Shown in pieces: positions 26,487 to 36,361 of a stretch of 64,000 nucleotides of DNA. Under the pieces are notes generated by a model. It searched no databases. It saw only the letters and a program-made list of their open reading frames with translations, and was not told the DNA's origin. This DNA comes from Undibacter mobilis (lineage in GTDB: Bacteria > Pseudomonadota > Alphaproteobacteria > Rhizobiales > Xanthobacteraceae), in the NCBI RefSeq assembly GCF_003367195.1, contig NZ_QRGO01000001.1, positions 1,784,501-1,848,500 of the forward strand, read 5' to 3'. The position numbers and the translations under genes were made by a program. Each line of letters opens with the position of its first letter. The stretch's first letter is position 1.

Positions 26487-27668
26487 ATGAGCCTCTTTGC
26501 CGCCCGCACCAGCCAAACGCGCCTCCGTACCGGTCATGAGGGCAGCCGCGTCACCTATGTTGAACTGTTCTTCGACTTGGTTTTCGTATTCGCGGTCACA
26601 CAGCTGTCGCACGGGCTGCTGGCGCATCTCAGCCCGATCGGACTTGCTCAGGCAGCGGTGCTGCTTGTTGCGATGTGGTGGGCCTGGATCGACGCCGCCT
26701 GGGTGACGAACTGGCTCGACCCGGCGCGGCCGGTAGTCCGCATCATGCTGTTTGCGCTGATGTTGGCCGGCCTGGTGTTCTCCGCTGCTTTGCCGAAGGC
26801 GTTTGATGACCGCGGTGGAGCCGTGGCGGCAGGTTATGTCGCCATGCATGTGATCCGCGACAGCGTGATGTTGTGGGCACTCTATCGCCACGACAGAAAT
26901 AACTTTCGCAACTTCGTGCGCATTTCGATCTGGCACCTGGCGGCATCGCCCTTCTGGCTGGCGGGATGTTACGGCGATGCGGCGTGGCGTCTTCAGTTCT
27001 GGGCACTCGCCGTGGCGATCGAGACGGCCGCGCCAATCCTCGGCTACTGGGTGCCGCGCCTTGGCCGTTCGGTCAGCACCGACTGGGCCGTGGCCGGCGC
27101 CCATATGGCGGAGCGCTGCGGCCTGTTCATCATCATTGCGCTCGGCGAGTCGATCCTGATCACCGGTGCGACTTTCGCCACGCTTGACTGGACGGTCACC
27201 AACATTGTGGCCTTCCTCGTGGCCTTCACGGGCAGTGTCGCGTTATGGGCGGTGTATTTCAATATCGGCGCAGAGCGTGCGAGCCGGCAGATCGAAACGT
27301 CGGACGATCCAGGCCGGCTGGCGCGCGCCGGCTACACATTCATGCATATGCCGATCGTGGCTGGCATCATCGTCGTCGCGGTTGGCGACGAACTGGTGCT
27401 GCATCACCCTGGCGGGCACGTCGAGCTGCCGGCCTTGGGCGCGCTCGTGGGCGGCCCCGCGCTGTATCTGATCGGCAATGCGTTGTTTAAACGGTTGTCG
27501 GCGCCAAACCTGCCGCTCTCGCATCTGGTCGGGCTGGGTCTGCTGGCGCTCGCGGTGCCAGCGTCGTTTTTCGTGTCGCCGCTGCAACTCTCGGCAATTA
27601 CGACGGGGATCCTGATCGTCGTCGCAACCTGGGAGTGGTTGTCGCTGCGTCAGCGCGCCGAGGCGTGA
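26487..27668 (+). CDS. Low temperature requirement protein A (LtrA) family
   Basis: A 393-residue polytopic membrane protein of the LtrA family. The N-terminal family motif (RVTYVELFFDLVFVFAVTQ) and a second signature (HMAERCGLFIIIALGESI) are intact, and roughly ten to twelve membrane segments follow. The family is named from a Listeria cold-growth gene; the biochemical role is not established. Its stop lies 6 bases from the convergent CoA-transferase stop. Confidence 0.88.
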   Translation: MSLFAARTSQTRLRTGHEGSRVTYVELFFDLVFVFAVTQLSHGLLAHLSPIGLAQAAVLLVAMWWAWIDAAWVTNWLDPARPVVRIMLFALMLAGLVFSAALPKAFDDRGGAVAAGYVAMHVIRDSVMLWALYRHDRNNFRNFVRISIWHLAASPFWLAGCYGDAAWRLQFWALAVAIETAAPILGYWVPRLGRSVSTDWAVAGAHMAERCGLFIIIALGESILITGATFATLDWTVTNIVAFLVAFTGSVALWAVYFNIGAERASRQIETSDDPGRLARAGYTFMHMPIVAGIIVVAVGDELVLHHPGGHVELPALGALVGGPALYLIGNALFKRLSAPNLPLSHLVGLGLLALAVPASFFVSPLQLSAITTGILIVVATWEWLSLRQRAEA

Positions 27669-27674
27669 CCCGCT

Positions 27675-28847
27675 TCAGCCCTCGCCGATCTCTTTGAGGA
27701 TTTCTGCGGTGTGCTCGCCGAGCTTGGGCGAAGGGTTTTCGCTGGCGGCACGCCAGCCGTCGATGACGATGGGCGTGCGCACGCCGGGAATGGTACCGCC
27801 TTTGGCTTCGGCACGCGGCAGATTGAGCTTCATGCCGCGGTATTTCACCTGCGGATCGTCGAAGACTTGCTGAAGATTGTTGATCGGGCCGGCCGGCACC
27901 TTCTGCGCCTCCAGCTTGGCGAGCAAGTCGTCGCGGGTCATGCGCTTGGTCGCTGCGGCCAGTTGCGGCACCAGCTCGTTGCGGTGTGTCAGTCGGCCAG
28001 TGTTGTTGGCGTATTTCGGATCCTGCGCCAGCTCCGGAAGGCCGATGACATTGCAGAACTTCACATACTGATTGTCATTGCCGGTGGCGACGATGATATG
28101 GCCGTCGGCGACGGGGAATTCCTGATACGGCACGATATTCGGGTGCGTGTTGCCGATGCGCTCCGGCATCTTGCCGGACACGAGGAAGTTCAGCGCCTGA
28201 TTGGCGAGGACCCCGACGGTCGAATCCACCAGCGCTGTATCGACATAGGCACCCTTGCCGGTGCGCTCGCGTTGCTGCAGGGCAGCAAGAATGCCGATCG
28301 TGGCGTAGCAGCCGGTGAAGATGTCGGAGATGGCGACGCCGACGCGCGTCGGCGGATTGCCCGGCATGCCGGTCAGATCCATCATGCCGCCCATACCCTG
28401 CGCCATCAGATCGTAGCCGGCGCGCTGCGCATAGGGGCCGTCCTGACCAAAGCCGGTCACCGAACAATAAATCAACCGCGGGAATTCGTCCTTGAGGTTC
28501 GCATAGTCGAGCTTGAACTTGGCCAGCCCGCCGACCTTGAAGTTCTCGATCAGCACGTCGGACTTGGCCGCCAGTTTGCGGACGATGCGCTGGCCTTCCG
28601 GATCGTCGAAATCCAGTTCGATTGAGCGCTTACCGCGGTTTGCGGCATGGAAATAAGCGGCGCCGAGATGGCTGCCATCGGTGCTCTCGACGAAGGGTGG
28701 GCCCCACTGGCGCGTATCGTCCCCGGCGCCTTTGCGCTCGACCTTGATCACGTCGGCGCCAAGATCGGCCAGCATCTGACCCGACCAGGGGCCGGCGAGA
28801 ATGCGGGCGAGCTCGAGGACGCGGATTCCGGCGAGTGGCTTCGACAT
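27675..28847 (-). CDS. Class III CoA-transferase (CaiB/BaiF family)
   Basis: A 390-residue family III CoA-transferase, which moves CoA between carboxylic acids through an aspartyl-CoA intermediate. N-terminal GIRVLELARILAGPW, NRGKRSIELDF, SDVLIENFKVG and the region with the likely catalytic aspartate (RAGYDLMAQGMGGMM) are all present; length is typical. The substrate is unknown. It follows the permease gene by 93 bases on the same strand, so the acid it activates could be brought in by that ABC importer. Confidence 0.9.
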   Translation of the reverse strand: MSKPLAGIRVLELARILAGPWSGQMLADLGADVIKVERKGAGDDTRQWGPPFVESTDGSHLGAAYFHAANRGKRSIELDFDDPEGQRIVRKLAAKSDVLIENFKVGGLAKFKLDYANLKDEFPRLIYCSVTGFGQDGPYAQRAGYDLMAQGMGGMMDLTGMPGNPPTRVGVAISDIFTGCYATIGILAALQQRERTGKGAYVDTALVDSTVGVLANQALNFLVSGKMPERIGNTHPNIVPYQEFPVADGHIIVATGNDNQYVKFCNVIGLPELAQDPKYANNTGRLTHRNELVPQLAAATKRMTRDDLLAKLEAQKVPAGPINNLQQVFDDPQVKYRGMKLNLPRAEAKGGTIPGVRTPIVIDGWRAASENPSPKLGEHTAEILKEIGEG

Positions 28848-28940
28848 GAGATTTCCTTGCGGCTTTCGTTCGGCAATATTCGCGGGTCGGGCTTTGGCGA
28901 TCCTTGATGCACCGCAAAAAGGACGCCCGACCGGGCGCTG

Positions 28941-29846
28941 TTATACCTTGAAGCGCGGATCGAGGAAGTCCCGAAGGCTGTCGCCGACCAGGTTGAAGGC
29001 AAATACCGCAAGGCTGATGGCCAATCCGGGAAACAGGATCATCCACGGCGCCTGCTTGTAGAAGTCGGCGGCATTGCCGGACAGCATCAGGCCCCAGGCG
29101 GCGGTCGGCTCGGTGACGCCGAGGCCGAGGAACGACAGAGAGGCCTCGGCCAGGATTGCCTGAGCGATGAAAGCCGTCAGCATGATGAGGTAGGGCGCGA
29201 CCACGTTGGGCGCCATATGACGGAAGATGATGCGGCTGTGCGAATAGCCCGCCGCTCGGGCGGCATCGACATAGGGCATCACCCGCACCGACAGCGCTGC
29301 CGAGCGCACCACGCGCGCAACGCGTGGGATGATCGGGATGGCAATTGCGACGATCAAGTTGATGTCGACGCCGGCCACCGTGAATTTGCGGAACGCGGCC
29401 ACCACAACCAGCGCCAGCACGATGAGCGGGAAGGCCAACAGGATGTCGACAATTCGTTGAATCCAATTGTCGATCCGGCCGCCGAAATATGCCGAAGCGA
29501 CGCCGAGGATAGCGCCCAGCGACGAGCCGACGAATGACGAGGTAAAACCGATCACCAGTGCGGTGCGTGAACCGTAGATCAGGCGCGAGCAGATGTCGCG
29601 GCCATAGGCATCGGTGCCGCACCAGTGATCCGCCGACGGCGGCGCCAGAAGGGAGGCAAAATCGATGCTGAGCGGATCGTAGGGCGCGACCCACGGCGAA
29701 AACAGGCCGGCGAACATCATCGCGAAGATAATCACAAAACTCACGGCGCCGAGCGGCTGTTGCCGGCAGAAGTCGACTACGACGTTTGAACGGCGGGGTT
29801 TGGCTGCCGCCGTTTCGGCGGGCAGGCTGGGGGATGCGAGCGTCAT
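28941..29846 (-). CDS. Peptide/nickel-type ABC transporter permease (DppC-like)
   Basis: A 301-residue inner-membrane permease of the DppC/OppC family. Six membrane segments, the ATPase-contact EAA loop (VDAARAAGYSHSRIIFRHMAPN) and the N-terminal extension with a DppC-type loop (YGRDICSRLIYGSRTAL) are clear. Its start overlaps the dppB-like stop by an ATGA junction. Part of an importer for peptides or a related solute. Confidence 0.92.
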   Translation of the reverse strand: MTLASPSLPAETAAAKPRRSNVVVDFCRQQPLGAVSFVIIFAMMFAGLFSPWVAPYDPLSIDFASLLAPPSADHWCGTDAYGRDICSRLIYGSRTALVIGFTSSFVGSSLGAILGVASAYFGGRIDNWIQRIVDILLAFPLIVLALVVVAAFRKFTVAGVDINLIVAIAIPIIPRVARVVRSAALSVRVMPYVDAARAAGYSHSRIIFRHMAPNVVAPYLIMLTAFIAQAILAEASLSFLGLGVTEPTAAWGLMLSGNAADFYKQAPWMILFPGLAISLAVFAFNLVGDSLRDFLDPRFKV

Positions 29847-30799
29847 TTGCCGTACCTGATGCGCGGATCGAACACCGCGTAAAGCAGGTCGATCGCAAGA
29901 TTGACGAAAACGTAGAAGGCGGCGATCAGCATCACCATTCCCTGGATCAGCGTGAAGTCGTTGCGCGACACGCTCTGCACGAAGAGCTGACCGATGCCGT
30001 TGAGGTTAAAGACCTGCTCGGTGACGACAAGGCCGCCGATCAGAAAGGTGAATTCGAGGCCGATCACGGTGATTGCCGGCAGCAGCGCGTTGCGCAGGGC
30101 GTGCCGCGATATCACCAGCCGCTCGTAAACGCCCTTGGCGCGCGCCGTACGGATGTAATCTTCATTGAGTACTTCGAGCAGTGACGACCGGATCATGCGC
30201 GCCACCACGGCGCAATAGCGGTAACCGACCGCGAGCGCCGGCCAGATAAGCTGCTTCAGGTTGGCGACCGGATCGACATATATCGGTGTGAAGGTGATCG
30301 GCGGCAGCCAGTTGAAGAACGACAGCAGCGCCAGCATGATCAGCATGCCGAACCAGAATGACGGGATGGAGAGGCCGCCGATCGTCAATACGCGGACCAG
30401 ATAGTCTATCCACGTGTCTCTGAACAGCGCCGCCAGCGTGCCCATCGGGATTGCGAGCAGCACTGCGATGATCGTCGCCATGATGGCGACCTGCAGCGAC
30501 AATTCGAGCCGGATGGCGATTTCGGTCACGACCGGACGCTCGGTCCACATCGACGTGCCGAAATCGAACTTCGCCATGTTGACCATCCACTCGCCGAATT
30601 GCACGACCAGCGGCCGGTCAAGGCCGAGCCGCTTGCGCTCGAGCTCGATGGTTTCCTGCGTCACGCTGCCGCCGTCGCCGCGCAGCTTGATCTCGACGAT
30701 GTCGCCAGGCACCACGCGCAGCAGGAAGAACACCAGCACGGCCACGCCGATCAGGGTCGGAATGGCGAGCAGAACGCGGTTGATCGTGTAGCGGAGCAT
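29843..30799 (-). CDS. Peptide/nickel-type ABC transporter permease (DppB-like)
   Basis: A 318-residue permease of the DppB family. It starts MLRYTINRVLLAIPTLIGVAVLVFF, and contains the DppB motif DRPLVVQFGEWM and the EAA loop (YIRTARAKGVYERLVISRHALRN). I use the ATG at 30799, the family start, rather than 30877, which would run into the repeat sequences. Six membrane segments. Separated from the upstream binding-protein gene by a palindromic repeat pair that may change relative expression. Confidence 0.92.
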   Translation of the reverse strand: MLRYTINRVLLAIPTLIGVAVLVFFLLRVVPGDIVEIKLRGDGGSVTQETIELERKRLGLDRPLVVQFGEWMVNMAKFDFGTSMWTERPVVTEIAIRLELSLQVAIMATIIAVLLAIPMGTLAALFRDTWIDYLVRVLTIGGLSIPSFWFGMLIMLALLSFFNWLPPITFTPIYVDPVANLKQLIWPALAVGYRYCAVVARMIRSSLLEVLNEDYIRTARAKGVYERLVISRHALRNALLPAITVIGLEFTFLIGGLVVTEQVFNLNGIGQLFVQSVSRNDFTLIQGMVMLIAAFYVFVNLAIDLLYAVFDPRIRYGK

Positions 30800-30821
30800 G
30801 AGCGGTTCTCGTGATTGCCGC

Positions 30822-30932
30822 GACCTCACCCTTCGAGACGCGGCCTGAAGGCCGCTCCTCAGGATGAGGTCGCTCATTTGTGGCCCTCATCCTGAGGAGC
30901 CGTGCACAGCACGGCGTCTCGAAGGATGAGGG
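30822..30932. repeat. Inverted pair of REP-like palindromes
   Basis: Two imperfect palindromes, 30822-30871 and 30884-30932, each running from CCTCATCC(T) or its equivalent at one end to GGATGAGG at the other, with arms containing CTTCGAGACGC and GCTCCTCAGG. The second is inverted relative to the first and the apical hairpins differ (GGCCTGAAGGCC versus CGTGCACAGCACG). I recognise this repeat type from Bradyrhizobium/Rhodopseudomonas-like genomes. It lies inside an operon and could stabilise or attenuate mRNA. Confidence 0.85.
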
Positions 30933-30941
30933 GTAAAAGTA

Positions 30942-32555
30942 TTACGTATTGATCCAGACATCTTCGAGCTGTTGACCGAGGTTGTGGCTCGGCGACATCT
31001 TCCAGCCCATCAGTGCCTTGTGCGTCGGCACGATGCGGTGCCACCACAGGATCGGCTGCTGATAGCCCTGTTCGAACACCCGCTTCTCGAAAGCGCGGAT
31101 CAGCGCCTTGCGCTTCTCCGGATCGCGCTCGCGGATGTGGTCGTCATAGAGCTTGTCGAGTTCCGGATCGGTCGACCGCGAGCGGTTTTCCGGGGCGCGC
31201 GACAACGAAAGATACTTTGATAGCGCGAGGCTCGAGTCATCCATGAACAGGTTGGAGAAGTCGATGGCGACGTCGTGGTTGCCGGCGTTCATGGTCGCCA
31301 GATATGGGCCGGTGTCGGACTGCTTGTGCTCGACCTCGACGCCGATCTGTCGCCACTGGTCGACAAGGAAAACGCCGGCCGGGGTGTAGGGCATCGCGAG
31401 GTTGCGATTCCACAGCACGAATTTCAGGTTTTCCTGTCCGGCTTCCTTGAGCAGCTTCTTGGCTTCCTCGCGGGATTTCTTGATGTCCTTGGAGAAGCCT
31501 GGCAGCTTGACGAGCTCCGCTTCTGGCGTCGCGTAAGGCGAGCCGGGGCGCAGCACGCCGCCGACGGCACGGAGAGTTGAGATCTTCGACAGGCCGACGC
31601 TGCCGCCCCAGCGATCGATCGCCATCAGAAGCGCCTTGCGCACGCGCACGTCGTCGAATGGCTTCTTGGTGACGTTGAAGCAGACCAGCAGGTTGAGCGT
31701 CCAGCTGTCTTCCTCGATGCGGATCTTGTCGCCCATGGCTTGGACGAGACGGTCGCGCTCCGCTGGCGAGATGCCGCGGAATTCACCGAGCACCTGGCCG
31801 CCTTGTACGGCGTTGAGCATCGCCGCCGCCTGCAACGTGAAGATGCCTTTGAAGCCATCAAGATAGGGCATGCCCTTCTTGAAGTAGTTGTCGTTCTTTT
31901 TGCCGGCGACGTGGCTGCCCTTGACGTGCTCGACGAAGACAAACGGTCCAGTACCGTTGATCTTGGTGCGTGGCCCGGCCGGGTTCTCCGCCAGATCCTT
32001 GGCGGAATAAATCACGTTCCACGGCGAGGCGAAGTGCTCCAGCATCGCCGCGTTCACCGCCTTCATCTTGAAGATAATGGTAAGCGGGTCCGGCGTCTCG
32101 ATGCTGCCGATGTCGGCGAAGGTCGGCTTGCGCGTCGACACCACGCCCTGCGGCGGGTCGCGCAGTCGATCGTAGGTCGCCTTCACGTCCGCAGAGGTGA
32201 AAGCCGTGCCGTCGGCGAACTTGACGTTCGGATGGAGCTTGAAGGTATAGGTCATCAGGTCGGGCGCCACCGTCCACGATTGCGCCAGATCGCCTTCGAC
32301 CGACGGGAACTTGGACAGGTTGAAGCGCAGCAGCGTCGAATAGAACGGTGCGGCGAAATGCAGCGTCGCATAGGTGTCGCTGGCATGCGGGTCATAGTGC
32401 GGCGCTTCGGCGCTGATCGCGAAATTGAGCGTGCCGCCGCGCTTCACGTTCGGAGCCTGGGCTTCGGCTTTGGTAAAGTCGAAGTTGAAGCCGCTAAGGC
32501 CGAGGGCGAATGCGCCGGCCGTTCCCTGCAGAGCCGTTCGTCTCGTGATCTTCAT
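30942..32555 (-). CDS. ABC transporter solute-binding protein, family 5, Tat-exported
   Basis: A 537-residue periplasmic binding protein of the DppA/OppA (SBP_bac_5) family. The N-terminus (MKITRRTALQGTAGAFALGLSG) is a twin-arginine signal, with cleavage likely near AEAQA (about residue 34). The body shows GGTLNFAISAEAPHYDPHAS and the family stretch YTFKLHPNVKFADGTAFTSADV. Solute cannot be read from sequence; peptides, opines and other compounds are known for the family. It lies between the fused ATPase and the permeases in one operon. Confidence 0.92.
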   Translation of the reverse strand: MKITRRTALQGTAGAFALGLSGFNFDFTKAEAQAPNVKRGGTLNFAISAEAPHYDPHASDTYATLHFAAPFYSTLLRFNLSKFPSVEGDLAQSWTVAPDLMTYTFKLHPNVKFADGTAFTSADVKATYDRLRDPPQGVVSTRKPTFADIGSIETPDPLTIIFKMKAVNAAMLEHFASPWNVIYSAKDLAENPAGPRTKINGTGPFVFVEHVKGSHVAGKKNDNYFKKGMPYLDGFKGIFTLQAAAMLNAVQGGQVLGEFRGISPAERDRLVQAMGDKIRIEEDSWTLNLLVCFNVTKKPFDDVRVRKALLMAIDRWGGSVGLSKISTLRAVGGVLRPGSPYATPEAELVKLPGFSKDIKKSREEAKKLLKEAGQENLKFVLWNRNLAMPYTPAGVFLVDQWRQIGVEVEHKQSDTGPYLATMNAGNHDVAIDFSNLFMDDSSLALSKYLSLSRAPENRSRSTDPELDKLYDDHIRERDPEKRKALIRAFEKRVFEQGYQQPILWWHRIVPTHKALMGWKMSPSHNLGQQLEDVWINT

Positions 32556-32599
32556 CGTTTCCTCCTATGTAATCGTGTTTTTATAAGTTTCGCTGTTTG

Positions 32600-34660
32600 T
32601 CAGATATTGATACACGCAGCGAAATGCCCGGGTCTTTTCTCCTCGAGGGGCGGGACGGTCTCCCGGCATTCCTGGCTTGCCATCGGACAACGGGTATTAA
32701 AGACGCATCCGGTTGGTGGTGCCATATGGCTCGGCAACTCGCCTTTGATCAGGCGAGGTTCGCGCTGTTTCTCGATTGTCGGGTCCGGCACCGGTGCGGC
32801 ATCCAGCAACACCTTGGTGTAGGGATGCAGTGGCTGCTGATAGATCGCATCGCGATCCGCAATTTCCATGATGCGGCCAAAGTACATCACCACCACGCGC
32901 GCCGAGATGTGCCGCACCACCGCGAGATCGTGCGCGATGAACAGGAAGGCCAGCTTGAATTTGCGCTGAAGATCTTCCAGCAGGTTGATGATCTGCCCCT
33001 GGATCGAGACGTCGAGGGCGGATACGGCTTCATCGCAGACAATGAAGGAGGGCTCCATCGCCAAGGCGCGCGCAATGCCGACGCGCTGACGCTGACCGCC
33101 GGAAAGCTGATGCGGGTAACGCTCGGCCATCTCGGGCCGCAGGCCGACATTCTCGAGGAGTTCGGCGACGCGTGCTTCGATCTTCTGCCGACCATCGACG
33201 ATCTGGTACACATGAAGCGGTTCGCCGATGATCTGCCCCACGGTCATGCGCGGATTGAGCGAGGAGTAGGGATCCTGGAAGATTACCTGCATCTTCCGGC
33301 GCATGGCTTTGAGCTGTGCCGATGACGCGCCTTCGAGATTGAGCCCCTCGAATGTGATGGATCCTGACGTCGGCTTTTCGAGATCAAGGATCAGACGCCC
33401 GACCGTGGTCTTGCCACAGCCGGATTCTCCCACGAGCCCCAATGTCTCGCCGGGGTAAATGTCGAATGAGACGTCTTGGACCGCTCGTACCGTGCCGCGG
33501 GCGCTGCGAAGTCCGCCGGACACGGAAAAGTGCTTAGTTAGGTTCTTCACCGCCAGAACGGGCGCTTCCGTATTGGCGGCGAAATTCAGACCAGCCCCGC
33601 CAAGGCTTTCCCAGGTGATCTTGCCCTCAGCGATATCGGTATGGCGGTGGCATCGCGACAGGCTGCCGGTGTCAGTCGAAAACAGCGGCGGTTCCTGATC
33701 GCAGACAGCGATACGGAAGGGACAACGCGGCGCAAATCGGCAAGCGGTGCTGACATTGGCGAGGTTCGGCGGCAGGCCTTCGATGGTTTCGAGTTTGGCG
33801 CCGCGCGGCCGGTCAAGCCTTGGCACCGAGCGCAGCAGCCCCATGCTGTAAGGATGGCGCGGCTTATGAAACACGGCCTCGGCCGAGCCCTGCTCGGCGA
33901 CGCGGGCGGCATACATGACGATGACGCGATCGGCATAGCGCGCGACGACACCGAGATTGTGGGTGATGACAATCAGCGCAATGTTCAGCTTGCGCGACAG
34001 ATTCTTCATCAGTTCGAGAATCTGCGCCTGGATCGTGACGTCGAGCGCGGTGGTCGGTTCGTCGGCTATGATGAGCTTGGGATTGCAGGCCAGCCCGATC
34101 GCGATCATCACGCGCTGGCGCATGCCGCCAGAGAATTGATGCGGATATTGATCCAGCCGGCCGGCCGGATCGGGAATGCCCACCAGAGTCAGGAGCTCGA
34201 CAGCGCGCGCCTGGGCCTCGCTATCGCTCATGCCGAGGTGAATCTGCAGCGGCTCCTTGATCTGCAGGCCGATCGTGAGGAGCGGATTGAGCGACGTCAT
34301 CGGCTCCTGGAAGATCATCGAAATTTCCCGGCCGCGGATCTTACGCATCTCCTCGTCGCTGAGGTCGAGCAGCGAGCGGCCGTCGAACGTAATTTTGCCT
34401 TTCGGAATTTTGCCGGTGAGCCGGGGCAGCAGCCGCATGATCGAGAGGGCGGTCACCGATTTGCCGGAGCCCGACTCTCCGACGATGGCGACGACTTCTC
34501 CCGCATTGACTGTGAAACTGACGCCCTCCACCGCGCGCACAATGCCGCGCGACGTGTTGAATTGCGTGTGAAGGTCCTCGACTGCCAGCAACGGCGCGCC
34601 CAAATCGCGCCGCGCGTCGACCTTCTCGCGCAGGTCTTCGCCCACTTCGACGATGCTCAA
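32600..34660 (-). CDS. Fused DppD-DppF ABC ATPase
   Basis: A 686-residue protein with two complete ABC ATPase domains in one chain. Domain 1 (about residues 15-275): Walker [13 protein letters not shown], signature [15 protein letters not shown], Walker [13 protein letters not shown], ending in the oligopeptide-type C-terminal motif ([15 protein letters not shown]) with a cysteine-rich stretch. Domain 2 (about 355-640): [40 protein letters not shown], and its own C-terminal motif ([11 protein letters not shown]). I choose the TTG at 34660, with AGAGGGG five bases upstream; the frame is open to an ATG at 34840 but that extension has no protein character. First gene of the importer operon. Confidence 0.9.
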   Translation of the reverse strand: MSIVEVGEDLREKVDARRDLGAPLLAVEDLHTQFNTSRGIVRAVEGVSFTVNAGEVVAIVGESGSGKSVTALSIMRLLPRLTGKIPKGKITFDGRSLLDLSDEEMRKIRGREISMIFQEPMTSLNPLLTIGLQIKEPLQIHLGMSDSEAQARAVELLTLVGIPDPAGRLDQYPHQFSGGMRQRVMIAIGLACNPKLIIADEPTTALDVTIQAQILELMKNLSRKLNIALIVITHNLGVVARYADRVIVMYAARVAEQGSAEAVFHKPRHPYSMGLLRSVPRLDRPRGAKLETIEGLPPNLANVSTACRFAPRCPFRIAVCDQEPPLFSTDTGSLSRCHRHTDIAEGKITWESLGGAGLNFAANTEAPVLAVKNLTKHFSVSGGLRSARGTVRAVQDVSFDIYPGETLGLVGESGCGKTTVGRLILDLEKPTSGSITFEGLNLEGASSAQLKAMRRKMQVIFQDPYSSLNPRMTVGQIIGEPLHVYQIVDGRQKIEARVAELLENVGLRPEMAERYPHQLSGGQRQRVGIARALAMEPSFIVCDEAVSALDVSIQGQIINLLEDLQRKFKLAFLFIAHDLAVVRHISARVVVMYFGRIMEIADRDAIYQQPLHPYTKVLLDAAPVPDPTIEKQREPRLIKGELPSHMAPPTGCVFNTRCPMASQECRETVPPLEEKRPGHFAACINI

Positions 34661-35002
34661 AACGACCCCTCTTGAACGTCTAGACTTTAGTCTTGTTTTT
34701 GTTCGGGGTGCGTGGCGTCGCATGACGCCCCGGTCCCTCCCTTGGGGAGCACAATGCTTGCCGGAGCGCGATGGTGCAAGCCCGTTATAAAGGCGGGCTC
34801 CAGTGTAGGATGCGATTCCGCAGCGCGGGACGCAGCGCAAATAGGCATCACCCTTTGGTCATACTTGCCCGCAATTTTCGGGTTGAGCCGACATTAATGA
34901 TGGTAATGTTTGGTATCGTTTCGCGAAATTGCCACAGGTCGGGTGAACGATATTTCGCTAGGTGAATTAGGTCTGATTTGAAGGGGCAAGGCTCGACAGC
35001 TC
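34661..35002. other. Divergent promoter region between importer operon and malonyl-CoA decarboxylase
   Basis: About 340 bases with no supported gene. It is more AT-rich towards the decarboxylase side and includes a perfect 10-base palindrome, TTTCGCGAAA, at 34919-34928, about 75 bases before that gene. Whether this is an operator is unknown. Confidence 0.4.
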
Positions 35003-36361
35003 ATGAACACCTCGTTTTTCGGCGAACTCCTGCAAACCATATCGGATCGCGGCCGGGCCTTGCTCGACCGTGGGCGGCGCAGCGACACAGCGGCGCAGTC
35101 GGAAAATCTTGTCGAGCTCTGCGAGGATTTACTGTCCGGGCGTGGCGAGGCCTCCGGGGTGGCGCGGGCTCGTGACATTTTGTCTCGCTACTCGGAACTC
35201 ACCACCGGACCCCGTATCGCCTTCTTCGAGGCGCTGGCGGGCCGCTTCGGCGTGCAGCCCGAGCGGGTTAGCGAGGCGATCACCGCCTGGCAGGCGACAC
35301 CGAACGACGGCACAGCGGCCAGGCTGCACGTTGCGTCCGAGCCGCGCCGGCAGGAGCTGTTCCGCCGGCTCAATCTGGCGCCCGGCGGCACAGCGGCCTT
35401 GGTGCGGATGCGCGAACAGCTCATGGACGTGCTGCCGAACCGGCCCGATTTGCAGCCGGTCGACGAGGACTTCGTCCATCTGTTCACGTCGTGGTTCAAC
35501 CGCGGCTTCCTGGTTTTGCGTCACATCGATTGGTCGACGCCAGCGAACATTCTGGAAAAGATCATCCGCTACGAAGCGGTGCACGAAATCAGCGACTGGG
35601 ACGATCTGCGCCGCCGCATCGATCCGCAGGACCGGCGTTGCTATGCCTTCTTCCATCCGGCACTGGTCGACGATCCGCTGATCTTCGTCGAGGTTGCGCT
35701 GACGCGAGACATTCCGGAGGCCATCGCGCCGATCCTCGCCACCGAACGGGAGCCGGTCGAGCCGGAGAAGGCGCGTACCGCGGTGTTCTATTCGATCTCG
35801 AACTGCCAGCGCGGACTCGCCGGCGTGTCGTTCGGCAATTTCCTCATCAAGCAGGTGGTCGAGGAAATCTGCCGCGAACTGCCGAAGCTTTCGACTCTGG
35901 TCACGCTGTCGCCGGCGCCGACATTTGCCAAATGGCTCAAGCGCGAGCGCGCGCAGGAGACGTCACCTGCCATCAATGAGGCCGACAGACAGGCTTTTGC
36001 GGTGCTCGACGAACCCGGCTGGTGGCAGGATGTCGACAAGCTCGAGGAGTTGCGCGAGCCGATGATGCGGGCGGCGGCCTATTATTATCTCAGGGCCAAG
36101 ACACCACGCGGGATGCCTGTTGACCCGGTGGCACGCTTCCATCTTGGCAACGGCGCGCGGCTCGAACGCCTCGACTGGCTCGCCGATGCGTCTGACAAGG
36201 GCATCGCGCAGTCCTACGGCTTGATGGTCAACTATCTTTATAACGTCGAGCACATTGAGAAGAACCACGAAGCCTTCGCCGAGCAGCGCACTGTGGTCGC
36301 GGCCTCCGGCGTGCAGCGCTATCTCCGTCCGACGCTCGAACTTGTACCCATCGCGGGCTAG
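35003..36361 (+). CDS. Malonyl-CoA decarboxylase
   Basis: A 452-residue MCD-family enzyme converting malonyl-CoA to acetyl-CoA and CO2. The helical N-terminal domain is followed by the acetyltransferase-like catalytic domain with VFYSISNCQRGLAGVSFGNF, LSTLVTLSPAPTFAKWL, the likely catalytic histidine in ARFHLGNGARLERL, and the C-terminal SYGLMVNYLYN. Length and motif order are those of bacterial MCD. No matB or matC gene is nearby; the divergent importer might supply a dicarboxylate-like substrate, but that is speculation. Its stop overlaps the convergent SDR stop. Confidence 0.93.
   Translation: MNTSFFGELLQTISDRGRALLDRGRRSDTAAQSENLVELCEDLLSGRGEASGVARARDILSRYSELTTGPRIAFFEALAGRFGVQPERVSEAITAWQATPNDGTAARLHVASEPRRQELFRRLNLAPGGTAALVRMREQLMDVLPNRPDLQPVDEDFVHLFTSWFNRGFLVLRHIDWSTPANILEKIIRYEAVHEISDWDDLRRRIDPQDRRCYAFFHPALVDDPLIFVEVALTRDIPEAIAPILATEREPVEPEKARTAVFYSISNCQRGLAGVSFGNFLIKQVVEEICRELPKLSTLVTLSPAPTFAKWLKRERAQETSPAINEADRQAFAVLDEPGWWQDVDKLEELREPMMRAAAYYYLRAKTPRGMPVDPVARFHLGNGARLERLDWLADASDKGIAQSYGLMVNYLYNVEHIEKNHEAFAEQRTVVAASGVQRYLRPTLELVPIAG

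Noticed and set aside
31740..32822. 360-codon plus-strand frame across the binding-protein gene
   Set aside because: Antisense to a Tat-exported binding protein and running into the ATPase gene; shadow.
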